A stretch of 64,000 nt of DNA from Imbricaverruca yamaguchii. Its lineage: Eukaryota > Arthropoda > Thecostraca > Neoverrucidae. The DNA is taken from positions 3,962,001 to 4,026,000 of the forward strand of contig JAOTOL010001659.1 in NCBI GenBank assembly GCA_034440575.1. Reading direction: 5' to 3'. Numbering within the stretch: position 1 is the first letter of the stretch; each line of letters opens with the position of its first letter. Made by a program: the position numbers and the translations under genes. This document shows positions 1-13,995 of the stretch, piece after piece. The notes under the pieces were generated by a model that worked only from the letters and a program-made list of their open reading frames with translations, had not been told where the DNA came from and searched no databases.

Positions 1-1212
1 GTGGGTGTGGAATTACTCCCCCCGACGCCAGGTGCATCCATGAGCACAGATCTCGTTTCAGCTACTTCGAGGTCAACTCGCTTCGTTTTTTTTTCTGGCA
101 ATCGTTATGGCAACTTGCACAAACCCAGAACACAAACATGCAGATCGGTAGGCAAGTACTAGAAGTCGTAAACACTTAGAGATGCAAATCGGCAGGCAGG
201 TGTGGAACAAGTCGGTAGACAAGTACGGGAAGTCGTAAACAGCTTGTGCGATGCATGAGCTCGACAATCTGACCTGGGAGTGGAGTTATTCAGCGATGCG
301 TTTATAGGCGGACACCAAGGCGTACGTAAGCTGCACGTACCCGATGAGCTTACAAATATTGGGAGTTTTGACACATGGTCTTTGTTGAAGTTGTATGAAC
401 AAGACAAATCGTCTTGACATCTATCCCCGGGTTTGTTGGTTTTGGTGCTTTCACCATTGCTTTTCAAGATGGCAGAAATAATGTGATGTTATTGGCAATA
501 GTACAAGAGGTACGGTTCAGACAGATCAGATCAGATCACATCAGGCACGAGATGACCCACTGACGCAACTATAAATACGGGTAGCATCGTTGGAAAGCAA
601 CAGTAGCCCAAAGACCATATCACAGCTGAATTATTTTATTTAATAGTACTGAGGTCAGTCAAGTTCTTCCTATATATATTGACCTATGACAAAGTACATG
701 ATCTATAAAGCGCTTGTCCTTGGGAGTAACTTAAACCATGTGATCGTGTACGTCTCTTCAATATTATTCTCCAAACAATTCAAACACGCATTCGTCGACT
801 GCGCATATTGCGGGGCCCATGTTAAAGCGGTCCATGCAGGTCACGTAAGGTGCGACGAAGTAAGTTGATCGAATTCCTCAGATTATCTTTGAAGTAGAAA
901 ATATATTTAGAAGGCAGACCGAAATGATGAGTTCTGCAAATGACTCGGATCTGACTTCTGCCAATATGCCTATCAACAGACCCTGCTCCCTGGTCGCTGT
1001 ATGACCGACACAGTCGATGCGCCCGTAAGCACTAATAACCAACTTGCAACCTGGTCGTCGTCTGCTTTGTGTCAGGCGGCAGAAAGGTTGTCTCTGCTGG
1101 CTCTTGACTCACCTATAGGTTGGGGCTCTTGATGTGCTTTTCCGCTCTCCCTACCGTACCATTTATTGGCGTACGACACTCGGTTTAGCGCTGACAATTA
1201 TCATATTATTTG
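1..1212. other. No gene recognised
   Basis: Short open frames on both strands show no familiar domain, splice pattern or codon bias. The stretch may be intron of the neuroligin gene or flanking DNA, because the gene's 5' exons are not visible. Confidence 0.5.
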
Positions 1213-2434
1213 GATCAGGCTGATGTAGCATATCTTGACTTTAGTAAGGCCTTTGACAAGGTACCCCATAAACGGTTAATGATACAGCTTCAGTCCCATG
1301 GTATTGCAGGTAGCATCTTAAAATGGATAGAGTTGTGGCTTTCAGATAGACAGCAAAGAGTGATGCTAAATGGTACAAAGTCATCATGGCAAAATGTTCT
1401 TAGTGGAGTCCCCCAGGGGTCAGTACTAGGGCCATTACTGTTCATTATTTTGGAAATAACATTGAAAGTGGCCTAAGCAGTAAAGTTTTGAAATTTGCGG
1501 ATGATTTGAAGGTCTTTAGGGCAATAACAGGTCAGGATGAGCATATCTCGCTGCAAAAAGACTCAGACGAACTTGTGAAGTGGTCCGAAGAATGGCAAAT
1601 TAAATTTAATTTTGATAAGTGCAAAATCATGCATGTAGGTAAGCAGCATATGAAGGCTCCATACTTGATGGATGACCAAGTCCTATCAGTGACTCAACAG
1701 GAGAAGGATTTAGGTGTTATTCTAAACACAAAACTGGGGGCATCAGAACAGACCAAGGAAGCCAGGAAGAAGGCACTGAGAATGCTCGGGGCAATAAATA
1801 GGAATGTATCATACAGAAATGAGGAAGTGATCAGGAAGCTTTACTGTGCATACGTCAGGCCACATTTGGAATACTGCATCCAAGCTTGGTCTCCTAGCTA
1901 TGAAAAAGATTGTTGGCTTTTAGAGAGAGTACAAAAGAGGGCTACACAAATGGTTAATGGCATAAGCAACCTGGCATATGAGGAAAGATTGAAGAAATTG
2001 AACATTTTTTCACTTAGATATAGAAGGCTGAGAGGAGATCTCATCGAGGTCTTTAAATTTGTCAATGGTCTGAATAGGGGATACCTTGGGGAAATCTTTG
2101 AATTTAACAGAAATGATGCAATTAGAGGTCATAAATTCAAAATTAAAGTTAACCACAGCAGAACAAGGTTAAGGCAAACTTTCTTCACCAACAGGGTAGT
2201 GGAACACTGGAACCAGCTGCCAGAAAACATCGTCAGTAGCAGCACATTGAACATCTTTAAAAACAGCATAGACAATCATTATAAGAATAGAGGGCTTGCT
2301 TTTCAGTATTGCAGGGAGGGCTGATTGACAGATTTGGTGGGCAACTGGTTCAGTGTACAGAGTGCAACCAAGAAGGGCCCTTGTGGCTCATAGTTGCACT
2401 AATCTTTTATGTCTTTATGTTTATGTCTTTATGG
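1213..2434 (+). mobile_element. LINE retrotransposon fragment, copy 1 (reverse transcriptase to 3' end), broken
   Basis: This is the 3' part of a non-LTR retrotransposon of the jockey/CR1 superfamily. The reverse transcriptase would copy element RNA at a nicked target. Reading starts inside the domain with QADVAYLDFSKAFDKVPH, which carries the motif A aspartate. GVPQGSVLGPLLF follows near 1410-1443, and FADD, the catalytic motif C, lies near 1494-1505. Between LLFII and FADD a small deletion removes the usual FINDI segment and shifts the frame, so the open frame is split at about 1476/1488. The thumb and C-terminal part run in one frame to the stop at 2322-2324, with the family-typical YCAYVRPHLEYCIQAWSP block. 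The 3' tail has short ATGTCTTT-type repeats (2406-2434), as in LINEs with microsatellite tails. The endonuclease domain and 5' end are absent. It cannot encode an active enzyme as it stands. Confidence 0.9.
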
Positions 2435-2655
2435 AGGTGTAGTAAGGTGTTTATCTGATTATCGTTGGGGGTCTAGGAGCCCAGAGGGGGGGGGGCTGCA
2501 GCTAAATAATTTGGCGTTACCTTACTGTCTGAAGGTAGGGCCTGCAGTTTTGCAAATCTAGCCATGGGTGGCCACCGTGATTGCAGATTTGTATGCTAGT
2601 GTATGTTCTCTAGTGTTGAGATCAGTGCCGTCTCATGCCATCTGTACGATATTTA
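2435..2655. repeat. Spacer of the LINE tandem array, repeated at 3513-3738
   Basis: The 221 bases between copies 1 and 2 recur almost unchanged between copies 2 and 3 (3513-3738). The main visible difference is the length of a poly-G run. The spacer is therefore part of the duplicated unit of about 1.08 kb and not independent sequence. Confidence 0.85.
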
Positions 2656-3512
2656 TGTGAAGTGGTCCAGCAGAATGGCAAATGAAATTTAATTTCGATA
2701 AGTGCAAAATCATGCATGTAAGCAGCATATGAAGGCTCCATACTTGATGGGTGGCCAAGTGCTATCAGTGACTCAACAGGAGAAAGATTTAGGTGTTATT
2801 CTAAGCACAAAATTGGGACACCAGAACAGACCAAGGAAGCCAGGAAGAAGGCACTGAAAATGCTTAGGGCAATAAATAGGAATGTATCATACAGAAGTGA
2901 GGAAGTGATCAGGAAGCTTTACTGTGCATACGTCAGGCCACATTTGGAATACTGCATCCAAGCTTGGTCTCCTAGCTATGAAAAAGATTGTTGGCTTTTA
3001 GAGAGAGTACAAAAGAGGGCTACACAAATGGTTAATGGCATAAGCAACCTGGCATATGAGGAAAGATTGAAGAAATTGAACATTTTTTCACTTAGATATA
3101 GAAGGCTGAGAGGAGATCTCATCGAGGTCTTTAAATTTGTCAATGGTCTGAATAGGGGATACCTTGGGGAAATCTTTGAATTTAACAGAAATGATGAAAT
3201 TAGAGGTCATAAATTCAAAATTAAAGTTAACCACAGCAGAACAAGGTTAAGGCAAACTTTCTTCACCAACAGGGTAGTGGAACACTGGAACCAGCTGCCA
3301 GAAGACATCGTCAGTAGCAGCACATTGAACATCTTTAAAAACAGCATAGACAATCATTATAAGAATAGAGGGCTTGCTTTTCAGTATTGCAGGGAGGGCT
3401 GATTGACAGATTTGGTGGGCAACTGGTTCAGTGTACAGAGTCCAACCAAGAAGGGCCCTTGTGGCTCATAGTTGCACTAATCTTTTATGTCTTTATGTTT
3501 ATGTCTTTATGG
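2656..3512 (+). mobile_element. LINE fragment, copy 2 (5'-truncated, hybrid of copies 1 and 3)
   Basis: This holds only the C-terminal part of the same reverse transcriptase ORF and its tail. The open frame 2860-3402 gives 180 residues almost identical to the end of copy 1. The part before 2896 instead shares its indels and substitutions with copy 3. One example is the loss of bases after the CATGTA near 2716, and another is the changed sequence near 2816-2824. From 2907 on it matches copy 1. This pattern marks it as a recombinant. No catalytic motifs remain, so it is non-functional. Confidence 0.88.
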
Positions 3513-3738
3513 AGGTGTAGTAAGGTGTTTATCTGATTATCGTTGGGGGTCTAGGAGCCCATAGGCGGGGGGGGGGGGCTGCAGCTAAATAATTTGGCGT
3601 TACCTTACTGTCTGAAGGTAGGGCCTGCAGTTTTGCAAATCTAGCCATGGGTGGCCACCGTGATTGCAGATTTGTATGCTAGTGTATGTTCTCTAGTGTT
3701 GAGATCAGTGCCGTCTCATGCCATCTGTACGATATTTA

Positions 3739-4588
3739 TGTGAAGTGGTCCAGCAGAATGGCAAATGAAATTTAATTTCGATAAGTGCAAAATCATGCAT
3801 GTAAGCAGCATATGAAGGCTCCATACTTGATGGGTGGCCAAGTGCTATCAGTGACTCAACAGGAGAAAGATTTAGGTGTTATTCTAAGCACAAAATTGGG
3901 ACACCAGAACAGACCAAGGAAGCCAGGAAGAAGGCACTGAAAATGCTTAGGGCAATAAATAGGAATGTATCATACAGAAGTGAGGAAGTCATCAGGAAGC
4001 TTTACTGTGCATATGTCAGGCCACATTTGGAATACTGCATCCAAGCATGGTCTCATAGCTATGAAAAAGATTGTTGGCTTTTAGAGAGAGTACAAAAGAG
4101 GGCTACAAAAATGGTTAATGGTTTAAGCAATCTGGCATATGAGGAATGATTGAAGAAATTGAATATGTTTTCACTTAGATATAGAAGGCTGAGAGGAGAT
4201 CTCATCGAGATCTTTAAATTTGTCCATGGTCAGGAGAAGGGATATCTTGGGGAAATGTTTGAATTTAACAGAAATGATGCAATTAGAGGTCATCAACTCA
4301 GAAGTAAAGTTAACCACAGCAGAACAAGGTTACGACAGTCTTTCTTCACCAACAGGGTAGTAGAACACTGGGACCAGCTGACAGAAACCATCGTAAGTAG
4401 CAGCACATTGAACGTCTTTAAAAACAGCATTGACAATCATTATAAGAATAGTGGGCTTGCTTTTCAGTATTACAGGGAGGTCTGATCGACGACGGATTTG
4501 GTGGGCAACTGGTTGAGTGTACAGAGTGCAACCAAAGAGGGACCTTGTGGCTCATAGTTCCACTAATCTTGTATGTCTTTATTTATGT
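3739..4588 (+). mobile_element. LINE fragment, copy 3 (5'-truncated, most diverged)
   Basis: This is the third copy of the same LINE 3' segment. It starts at the same truncation point as copy 2 and has a TGA at 4147-4149 that splits the frame (3943-4149 and 4150-4485). Its coding part has more substitutions than copy 2, so it is the older of the two truncated copies. The tail is shorter and altered (4570-4588). Confidence 0.85.
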
Positions 4589-4704
4589 GTCTCTTGTTAT
4601 TCCGGGATGTCACAGAGTGGTGAACCATCGAATACGTGTACTAAATAATATACATATGTAATGTACGGTATGAAAAGAACAGACATATGGAAGCCATATG
4701 TGCG

Positions 4705-7998
<3,294 letters not shown>

Positions 7999-8334
7999 CT
8001 AGCTGGGGCAGCGGAAGAGTCACGCCGAGTATATGGCAGAGCCACGCTGCGTCAGCGGCAGGGTCACGTTGGGTCACCATTCGAGCCATGCTGAGTCGGC
8101 AACAGAGCACGCTGGGTCAGAGAAGTAGTCACACTAGGTCAATGGCAGAGCCACGCTGGGTCAACGGCAGGGTCACGCCGTGTCAACAGCCGAGCCATGC
8201 TGAGTCAGCAACAGAGGTTCAGCGCTGGGTCAGCGGCAGAACCCCGTACCTAGTGGCAGTCACGCTGATTCAACAGCAGAGCCACGCCAAGTCAGCGGCA
8301 TGGTCACGCAAAGTCAGCGGCAGAGCCACGCTGA
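7999..8334. repeat. Degenerate minisatellite, unit about 21 bp
   Basis: Diverged copies of a unit close to GTCAGCGGCAGAGCCACGCT follow one another about 15 times. The irregular spacing suggests an old array. Confidence 0.8.
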
Positions 8335-8650
8335 TGAGTAGCGGACTCAGCTCCGCTAATGTGGGATAACATTACGCCTTGGATTTTATCGGAAATAGTT
8401 CGTATGAAGTTGATGAGCCGTTGCGAAAGGATGTGCTTCGGCGAATGTGTTTTATCTCCTCTCGCTATCTGCTTGATCGCTCAAGGTGAATAGAAAACTT
8501 CTGATATGAGAAAAACGATGGAAACTTCGAGCTCGGGGAAAGAACCGGAACTTGTTTTTTCCGTCAATGCTTTCTGATGTTTCGCCTTCTTCTCGCCAAT
8601 GATTTCTCAATTTTTGCAAATAGCTTCGCTTTGAATGTGAACCGGTGTGC

Positions 8651-8722
8651 CATTGAGCCACCGGTGAGCCACTGATGAGCCATTAGTGAGCCACTGGATA
8701 GTCGGTGGTGGACCATTGGTGA
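8651..8722. repeat. Short tandem repeat, unit about 12-16 bp
   Basis: About five imperfect copies of a GAGCCACTGGT-like motif. Confidence 0.65.
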
Positions 8723-9146
8723 GGCTCCGACATCGAACACCGGGAAGTCCCCTGTGAATGTCGAATGATGTGGTGACATGGACGAATATTTTACACTCTT
8801 CTAGCTTTTAAGGTCTATTCAGTCGATTCAGCGTGATCTGGGGTATATTCTATCCGAGTGATATATTTAAGCCAGGGTTGACAAGCTGCTGGCAAAAATC
8901 GGTACTTGCCATGCCATTGGCATGAAACGGTTAAAAAATTTACTGGCAAGAACTGTCAACTACGCAACAGACCATCACTTGCCTTTATCTGTGGGATCGG
9001 GAGAACCCCAGATGAAGAATCACAAGCATGTCGGTGTTTTCCGCACATGGTCGATGTGTCTTTGCGCAATATCTGTATGTGAAATCCGTGGTATTAACCA
9101 GCTTGTCTACATCTTACCTTAATATACCTTAATATAAACACATCGT

Positions 9147-9256
9147 TAGACCACACGGTAGAGACCGCCTGTTGTCATGCTAGACCACACGGTAGAAATC
9201 GGCTTTCATCATGCTAGATCACAGGGTAGATTCCGCCTTTTACCATGCTATATCAC
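9147..9256. repeat. Three-copy tandem repeat, 34 bp
   Basis: Units start at 9147, 9181 and 9215, each beginning TAGACCACACGGTAGA or a close variant and ending CATGC. A fourth copy breaks off after eight bases. Confidence 0.85.
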
Positions 9257-9647
9257 TCTGCAAACACCACGTGAGTGTCGTTCCCTAACAATAACTGGGA
9301 TACACTATTGGAAGTTCACTCGTCGGCGAGGATTATCTTGTCTCCACTTTCTCTTTCCTCCATGTGTACTGGCGCAATTGTACCGGACGTGTGTTGAAAA
9401 ACCAATGGACGCATATTTGGTTTGAAAATAGTTCTTGGTAACGAACCTAAGCTTCGCATACAGCAAGCGGCTTAATCAAATAGACGAATTTAAAACTAAG
9501 TCAGTAGATAAAAATGAAGGTGTCGGGATCGTGCTGGTTCAAAGAACTAATCTGTACAGCAAATGCACAGTGTATGCATTGCAAATGTACTCCGCAACGC
9601 GGGTGGCTCAGAGCTGTGGTCACTGTCAAGAGAGATAAATAGCTCGC

Positions 9648-9648
9648 A

Positions 9649-9679
<31 letters not shown>

Positions 9680-9766
9680 GGAGTGAGAAAGAAAATGAGA
9701 GAGAGAGAAGGAGAGAGAGAGAGTGAGAGAGAGAGAGAGAGTGATGGGGAGGGAGGGAGGGACAGA
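9648..9766. repeat. GA-rich microsatellite
   Basis: Impure (GA)n with interspersed GGGA and GTGA on the + strand. Confidence 0.93.
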
Positions 9767-10367
9767 GGCTACTCAGTTCATTTCAACGAAATCAGTGACA
9801 TGATGGTTGCACCATCTAAGAAGCGAGGTTCTGTCTGTTTGCCGGGATCAGACGGTTGGCGGATGCTGAAAGCCTGAGCCTGCCTGTCCCACGACGGCAA
9901 CTAAGCCAACACGCTGAACGACAACAAGAAGAACAAGAGCTTGCCAGCAGAGGGAGCCACCACCGCCAGGCCACCGAGCTGACTAGAGGTAGATGATTGT
10001 GACTGGTGGTGATGGTGATTGTGACAAACCGCGGACGGGCCAGGTTCGCATCAATTCTGCCGGTCGCGTCGTCATGGCGACACCGGGCCGCGCGACGAAC
10101 GTGTGCCACGGCCGCCGCGTGACCTGCCTGCCGAAGAATCATCCCACACAGAGGTCATGGGAATGGCCCATATCAGTCCGGCCGTTCACCAAATTGTGCG
10201 CTCAATGGCCGCCGCCGCCGGCGCTGCCCGGGGCTTAATGCGGACGCCGAGCTGAAGTGATCGAAGGTCGGCTCCCGCGCGCCCTGTCTGCGGCAGGTGT
10301 CGCATATCTCACCGCGCCAACGCTGTCCGACACACCTGGAGGTGGCGAATATCGTGTCCGACGTGTT

Positions 10368-10553
10368 GGGGGGCGGGGATGGCCGGGTGGTTTAGGTGTC
10401 GGGCTATGGGTACCAAAGGTCCCGGGTTCGACTCTAGCGCCACTCAGGACATTTCCCAATCCCGCGGCCCACCGGCGAAACAATGTGGGCGGCGCGATTA
10501 GCCGTGAATGTGCATAAAGTGTGTCGTGAAGCAACCAATAAACAACAATCTGA
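10368..10553 (+). mobile_element. tRNA-derived SINE, full-length-like copy
   Basis: The head resembles a class II (Leu/Ser-type) tRNA. GATGGCCGGGTGGTTTAGG (10389 region) fits an internal A box. GGTTCGACTC (about 10425-10434) fits a B box, so RNA polymerase III transcription is expected. A body starting near CAATCCCGCGGCCC follows. The 3' end is AATAAACAACAA-like, which suggests priming by a partner LINE. The same body recurs at 31292-31384 and, reversed, at 39361-39508. It has no coding capacity. Confidence 0.8.
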
Positions 10554-11374
10554 CGTGTTGGTGTTTTCTTGTGCCGGGATAGTAGGTGGTGTGCCGCAGT
10601 AAGTGGACTTGTGGTGCTTGCTGTGGAACGTTGATGTATTTTGTGACATCATGTCATTGGCTGCTGGTCCGTTCGGGGTGAACACTTGCATCAGCAGCTC
10701 GGTCTGGACAGTAGTTGCTTCTGGCATTACAGGCGTCGCGTTCACCGAAATGTATGAGATTGCCGAGCGAGTGGTGCCTCGCACTCACAGCACTGCATGA
10801 GAATATCATGTGGAGACTGTCATTGTATTTTCATCACTGGACGGAGGGAACGGGGACTGGGCAGGTTGGCAAAAAGACAATTGTTGGACATGAAAAGGAG
10901 CATTTCTGTGAAGAGTCAATGCAATGCGACAGAGTTGTAACCTGAAGCTGTCGTGCTGATACATATTCGCTTATTGATGTTCTCGACGATAATTCTCGAA
11001 ACCTTAGACATATTGCGAGCAATTATTGAATGCCTTTTGAACATTGGAGGGCGGGACTTTTGGACGAAATGTTTGTTGTGTAAAATGATGTCCCCAAACT
11101 AGATGAGACCGCAAATGCCAGTGATTTGCTCCAGAAAGTGTCGTTTTTCGATTACATTGCAAGGAATATGACAAAGTCAGTGGAAAATATACGGAGATAA
11201 TGTTATATGATTGTATATATTTATCAGCAAAGAAACCGAGAACAAATTTGTTAACTACAGGTTTGGTTACAAAGTCAGATCAAGATCAAGACGTAACTGT
11301 GTTGCCCGATTCAAATTGTCAACCACAACTTCATCGCAGAAGTATATGATTGGATAAAGTAGAATATATTGTGT

Positions 11375-11396
11375 TATATAATATGTATATATATAC

Positions 11397-11476
<80 letters not shown>
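11375..11476. repeat. (TA)n microsatellite
   Basis: Nearly pure TA with a few ATGTATATAC interruptions at the 5' end. Confidence 0.97.
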
Positions 11477-11479
<3 letters not shown>

Positions 11480-11798
11480 AGAACACGATGATCGCTATGG
11501 GTGTATCAAGTTTCTGATCCGTATCAGGTCAGGTCACGGAACCATTACCCAGAACGTGTGTCGGCCACCCTCTTCCGTGTCGATCCAAACTACAAATTGA
11601 TGCATGGGCGCTGAATGGTGTTTCTGCAGACAATGGACATAATAGACCTCTGAAGTGGAGAGAGAGAATGAGAAAAAGAGATGTGCCAGGACACGCAGTC
11701 ATATCCTTGCATATACCATGCTGTGGTCTGTGTGTGCGGAGTGAGAAGACGACTTGTCATTGCGGTAGGGACTTGATAGCCAATTTTCTTCTCTTGTA

Positions 11799-12422
11799 GC
11801 CAGTGGTGACCTTGTCTACTGGGTGAGACTGCCAGGACCCGCTACCCGGTCATGGTGTGACTGGTGGTGACCTTGTCTGCAGGAGAGACTACCAGGACCC
11901 GCTACCCGGCCATGGTGTGACCGGTGGTGACCTTGTCTGCAGGAGAGACTACCAGGACCCGCTACCCGACCATGGTGTGACCGGTAGTGGCCTTGTCTGC
12001 AGGAGAGACTACCAGGACCCGCTACCCGGTCATGGTGTGACCGGTAGTGGCCTTGTCTGCAGGAGAGACTACCAGGACCCGCTACCCGACCATGGTGTGA
12101 CCGGTAGTGGCCTTGTCTGCAGGAGAGACTACCAGGACCCGCTACCCGGTCATGGTGTGACCGGTAGTGACCTTGTCTGCAGGAGAGACTACCAGGACCC
12201 GCTACCCGGTCATGGTGTGACCGGTGGTGACCTTGTCTGCAGGGGAGACTGCCAGGACCCACTACCCGGTCATGGTGTGACCGGTAGTGACCTTGTCTGC
12301 AGGAGAGACGGCCAGGACCCGCTACCCGGTCATGGTGTGACCGGTGATGACCTTGTCTGCAGGGGAGACTGCCAGGACCCGCTACCCGGTCATGATATGA
12401 CCGTTGGTGACCTTCTCTACAG
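11799..12422 (+). repeat. 60-bp minisatellite made of the neuroligin 3' splice site and exon start
   Basis: Ten copies stand upstream of the real exon in exact 60-base register. Nine have an intact CTGCAG-type acceptor, with AG at 11881, 11941, 12001, 12061, 12121, 12181, 12241, 12301 and 12361. The most distal copy (11821) lost its AG. Each unit repeats the pyrimidine-rich intron end, the AG, about 35 bases of the coding exon start and some 20 bases not found in the exon. In the exon's reading phase each copy runs ten codons and then ATG GTG TGA (ATG ATA TGA in the nearest). The real exon has TAC at that place (12458-12460). The two copies at 12241 and 12361 are closest to the real exon in sequence. 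Because 60 is a multiple of three, long open frames cross the array on both strands, but they are not genes. Confidence 0.93.
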
Positions 12423-12572
12423 GGGAGACTGCCAGGACCCGCTACCCGGTCATGGTGTACGTACACGGGGAGTCGTTCAGCTACGGCACCGGCAACGCCT
12501 TCGACGGCTCCGTGCTAGCCAGCTTCGGTGCTGTGGTCGTGGTGACCCTCAACTACCGGCTCGGCGTGCTAG
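12423..12572 (+). CDS. Nlg: Neuroligin-like protein, first visible exon (partial gene)
   Basis: Neuroligins are postsynaptic adhesion proteins that bind neurexins through an inactive cholinesterase-like domain. This 150-base exon gives [19 protein letters not shown], then DGSVLASFG and [13 protein letters not shown]. These are the beta-strand and loop region that in esterases holds the HGG oxyanion site, here HGE. The acceptor AG is 12421-12422 after CCTTCTCTAC. The donor is GTCAGTG at 12573. The exon enters after codon base 1 (two bases complete a split codon) and leaves in phase 1, which joins exactly to 37872. Both ends are embedded in tandem copies of their own splice junctions. Residues before ETARTRYP (signal peptide and start of the domain) are not in the window as far as I can see. 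Confidence 0.93.
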
Positions 12573-12885
12573 GTCAGTGACATCGATGACCTTCAACTAC
12601 CGGCTCGGCGTGCAGGTCAGTGACGAGTATGATCCCTAACTACCAACTCTGAGCGTAGGTCAGTGACAAGTATGACACTCAACTATTTGCTCGGCGTGCA
12701 TGTAGTGACAGGTATGACACTCATCTACCGGCCCAGCGTGCAGGTCAGTGACATGTATGACACTCAATCACCGGCCCGGCGTGCAGGGCAGTGACATGCA
12801 TGACCCTCAACTACCGGCCCGGCGCAAAGGTCAGTGCTATGTATGACCCTGAGCCACCGGCTTGGCATGCAAGGTCAGTGATGAG
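12545..12885 (+). repeat. 43-bp minisatellite made of the neuroligin exon end and 5' splice site
   Basis: Downstream of the real donor (GT at 12573), the last ~25 exon bases (AACTACCGGCTCGGCGTG) plus GTCAGTGAC recur seven times at 42-43-base spacing. Intact GT occurs at 12616, 12659, 12744, 12830 and 12873. The copies near 12701 and 12787 have lost it. Copies are more diverged than those of the upstream 60-bp array, so this array looks older. Reading through the real donor meets GGT CAG TGA at once (TGA at 12578-12580), so use of any later donor would truncate the protein. Confidence 0.92.
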
Positions 12886-13679
12886 TGTGACCATATTTGA
12901 CGGTGTTGTAGACAACGAGAGACGGGGTGAGGACAGTGACAGAACTGCCAGCAGATGTGGAGATATCGAGAGGTCTAACGGCAGCACGGAACACCCATTG
13001 CACCAAGTATGGCATCCATGCCAACAGGTTGTGTAGCTGCGTGCCGTTGACCGGCCAAATCGGCCGCCGGCACATCCGAACCGGCTCACTGGTTCCCGTT
13101 TATTCACTTTCAGGAACGTATCAGACCAGCGTCTTGGCAGATTGGTGTTGCTTGTAGCACCCGAAGTTCAACCTTCTTAGGAACACCCATGGCCAATGGA
13201 AGCACATGGCACATCACATGGCACATGGCACATCACACTGGGGTCTGCCGTCACACTTCGGTATGCTTGCACACAGATACACACACGAATGCATTTCGCT
13301 GAAGCTCACGGTAAATAGCATTGCATAACGAATAAACACCAGGCAGTGTACGTGAACAGCGAAAAGCTTTGCGTCGTGACGATCGTCGCAGATCCATGGA
13401 AAATACTAAACACTCGTCGCAGAGCTACGACACACACTAAATACGCGACGAAATCTGGTCGGGGGACTGGGAACTCAAGCTCTGCACGTGGTGAATATGT
13501 GGTCTCGTATGAGTATTTCTTTCCAATTATTGATGTTCTACCAGCTGCATGGCAGTCGTTCACTGCGTAATTTAGAAGAAGGAAGCAAGTAAGCAATTGC
13601 TTTTAGGAAAATGTAGCCCGGATGAATAGTGACGTTCACAACTAATTTAATTTTAATGAGGCAACGGATTGCACTGATG
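12886..13679. other. Intron sequence, no gene recognised
   Basis: Start of the 25.3-kb intron. It holds only a short CACATGGCACAT repeat near 13200-13240 and short open frames without recognisable content. Confidence 0.5.
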
Positions 13680-13989
13680 ACATGGGCGGATGCAGGGAGG
13701 AGGCACTGGAAACATGTGTCCCCTATCCACGAGAACGTGACGGCCCTCCGAACAGGCAATGGCCCCATCCGGAAATGACTGAGTGCATCCCCCTTTACGT
13801 TTACAACCAGAGTTGCTCCTCCAAGAGCAAAAGCTGCCCCTCCAGAAGGCTCGAGTGCGCCCGCTCCCTGGAGTTTATTGGCCAAGTGCGCCTCTCGGAG
13901 CAAGGGCGCCCTTCCTGGTTCCTTCGAAGTCGCCCCCTCCGGACATATCACCCCCCGCCCCCCGTGACAATTCCTGGATCTGCCCCTGG
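13680..13989. mobile_element. MITE-like element with short inverted ends
   Basis: The left end GGGCGGATGCAGG (13684-13696) and the right end CCTGGATCTGCCC (13973-13985) are inverted repeats matching at 11 of 13 positions. A CTGATG hexamer flanks both sides (13674-13679, 13990-13995) and may be the target duplication. The interior is rich in CCCC and CTCC and does not code. The right-end sequence TGACAATTCCTGGATCT recurs at 26645. The superfamily is unknown to me. Confidence 0.5.
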
Positions 13990-13995
13990 CTGATG

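Noticed and set aside
11816..12639. Open frames of 216 (-) and 260 (+) codons
   Set aside because: Products of the 60-bp period. The + frame differs from the neuroligin frame, which has a TGA in every decoy unit.
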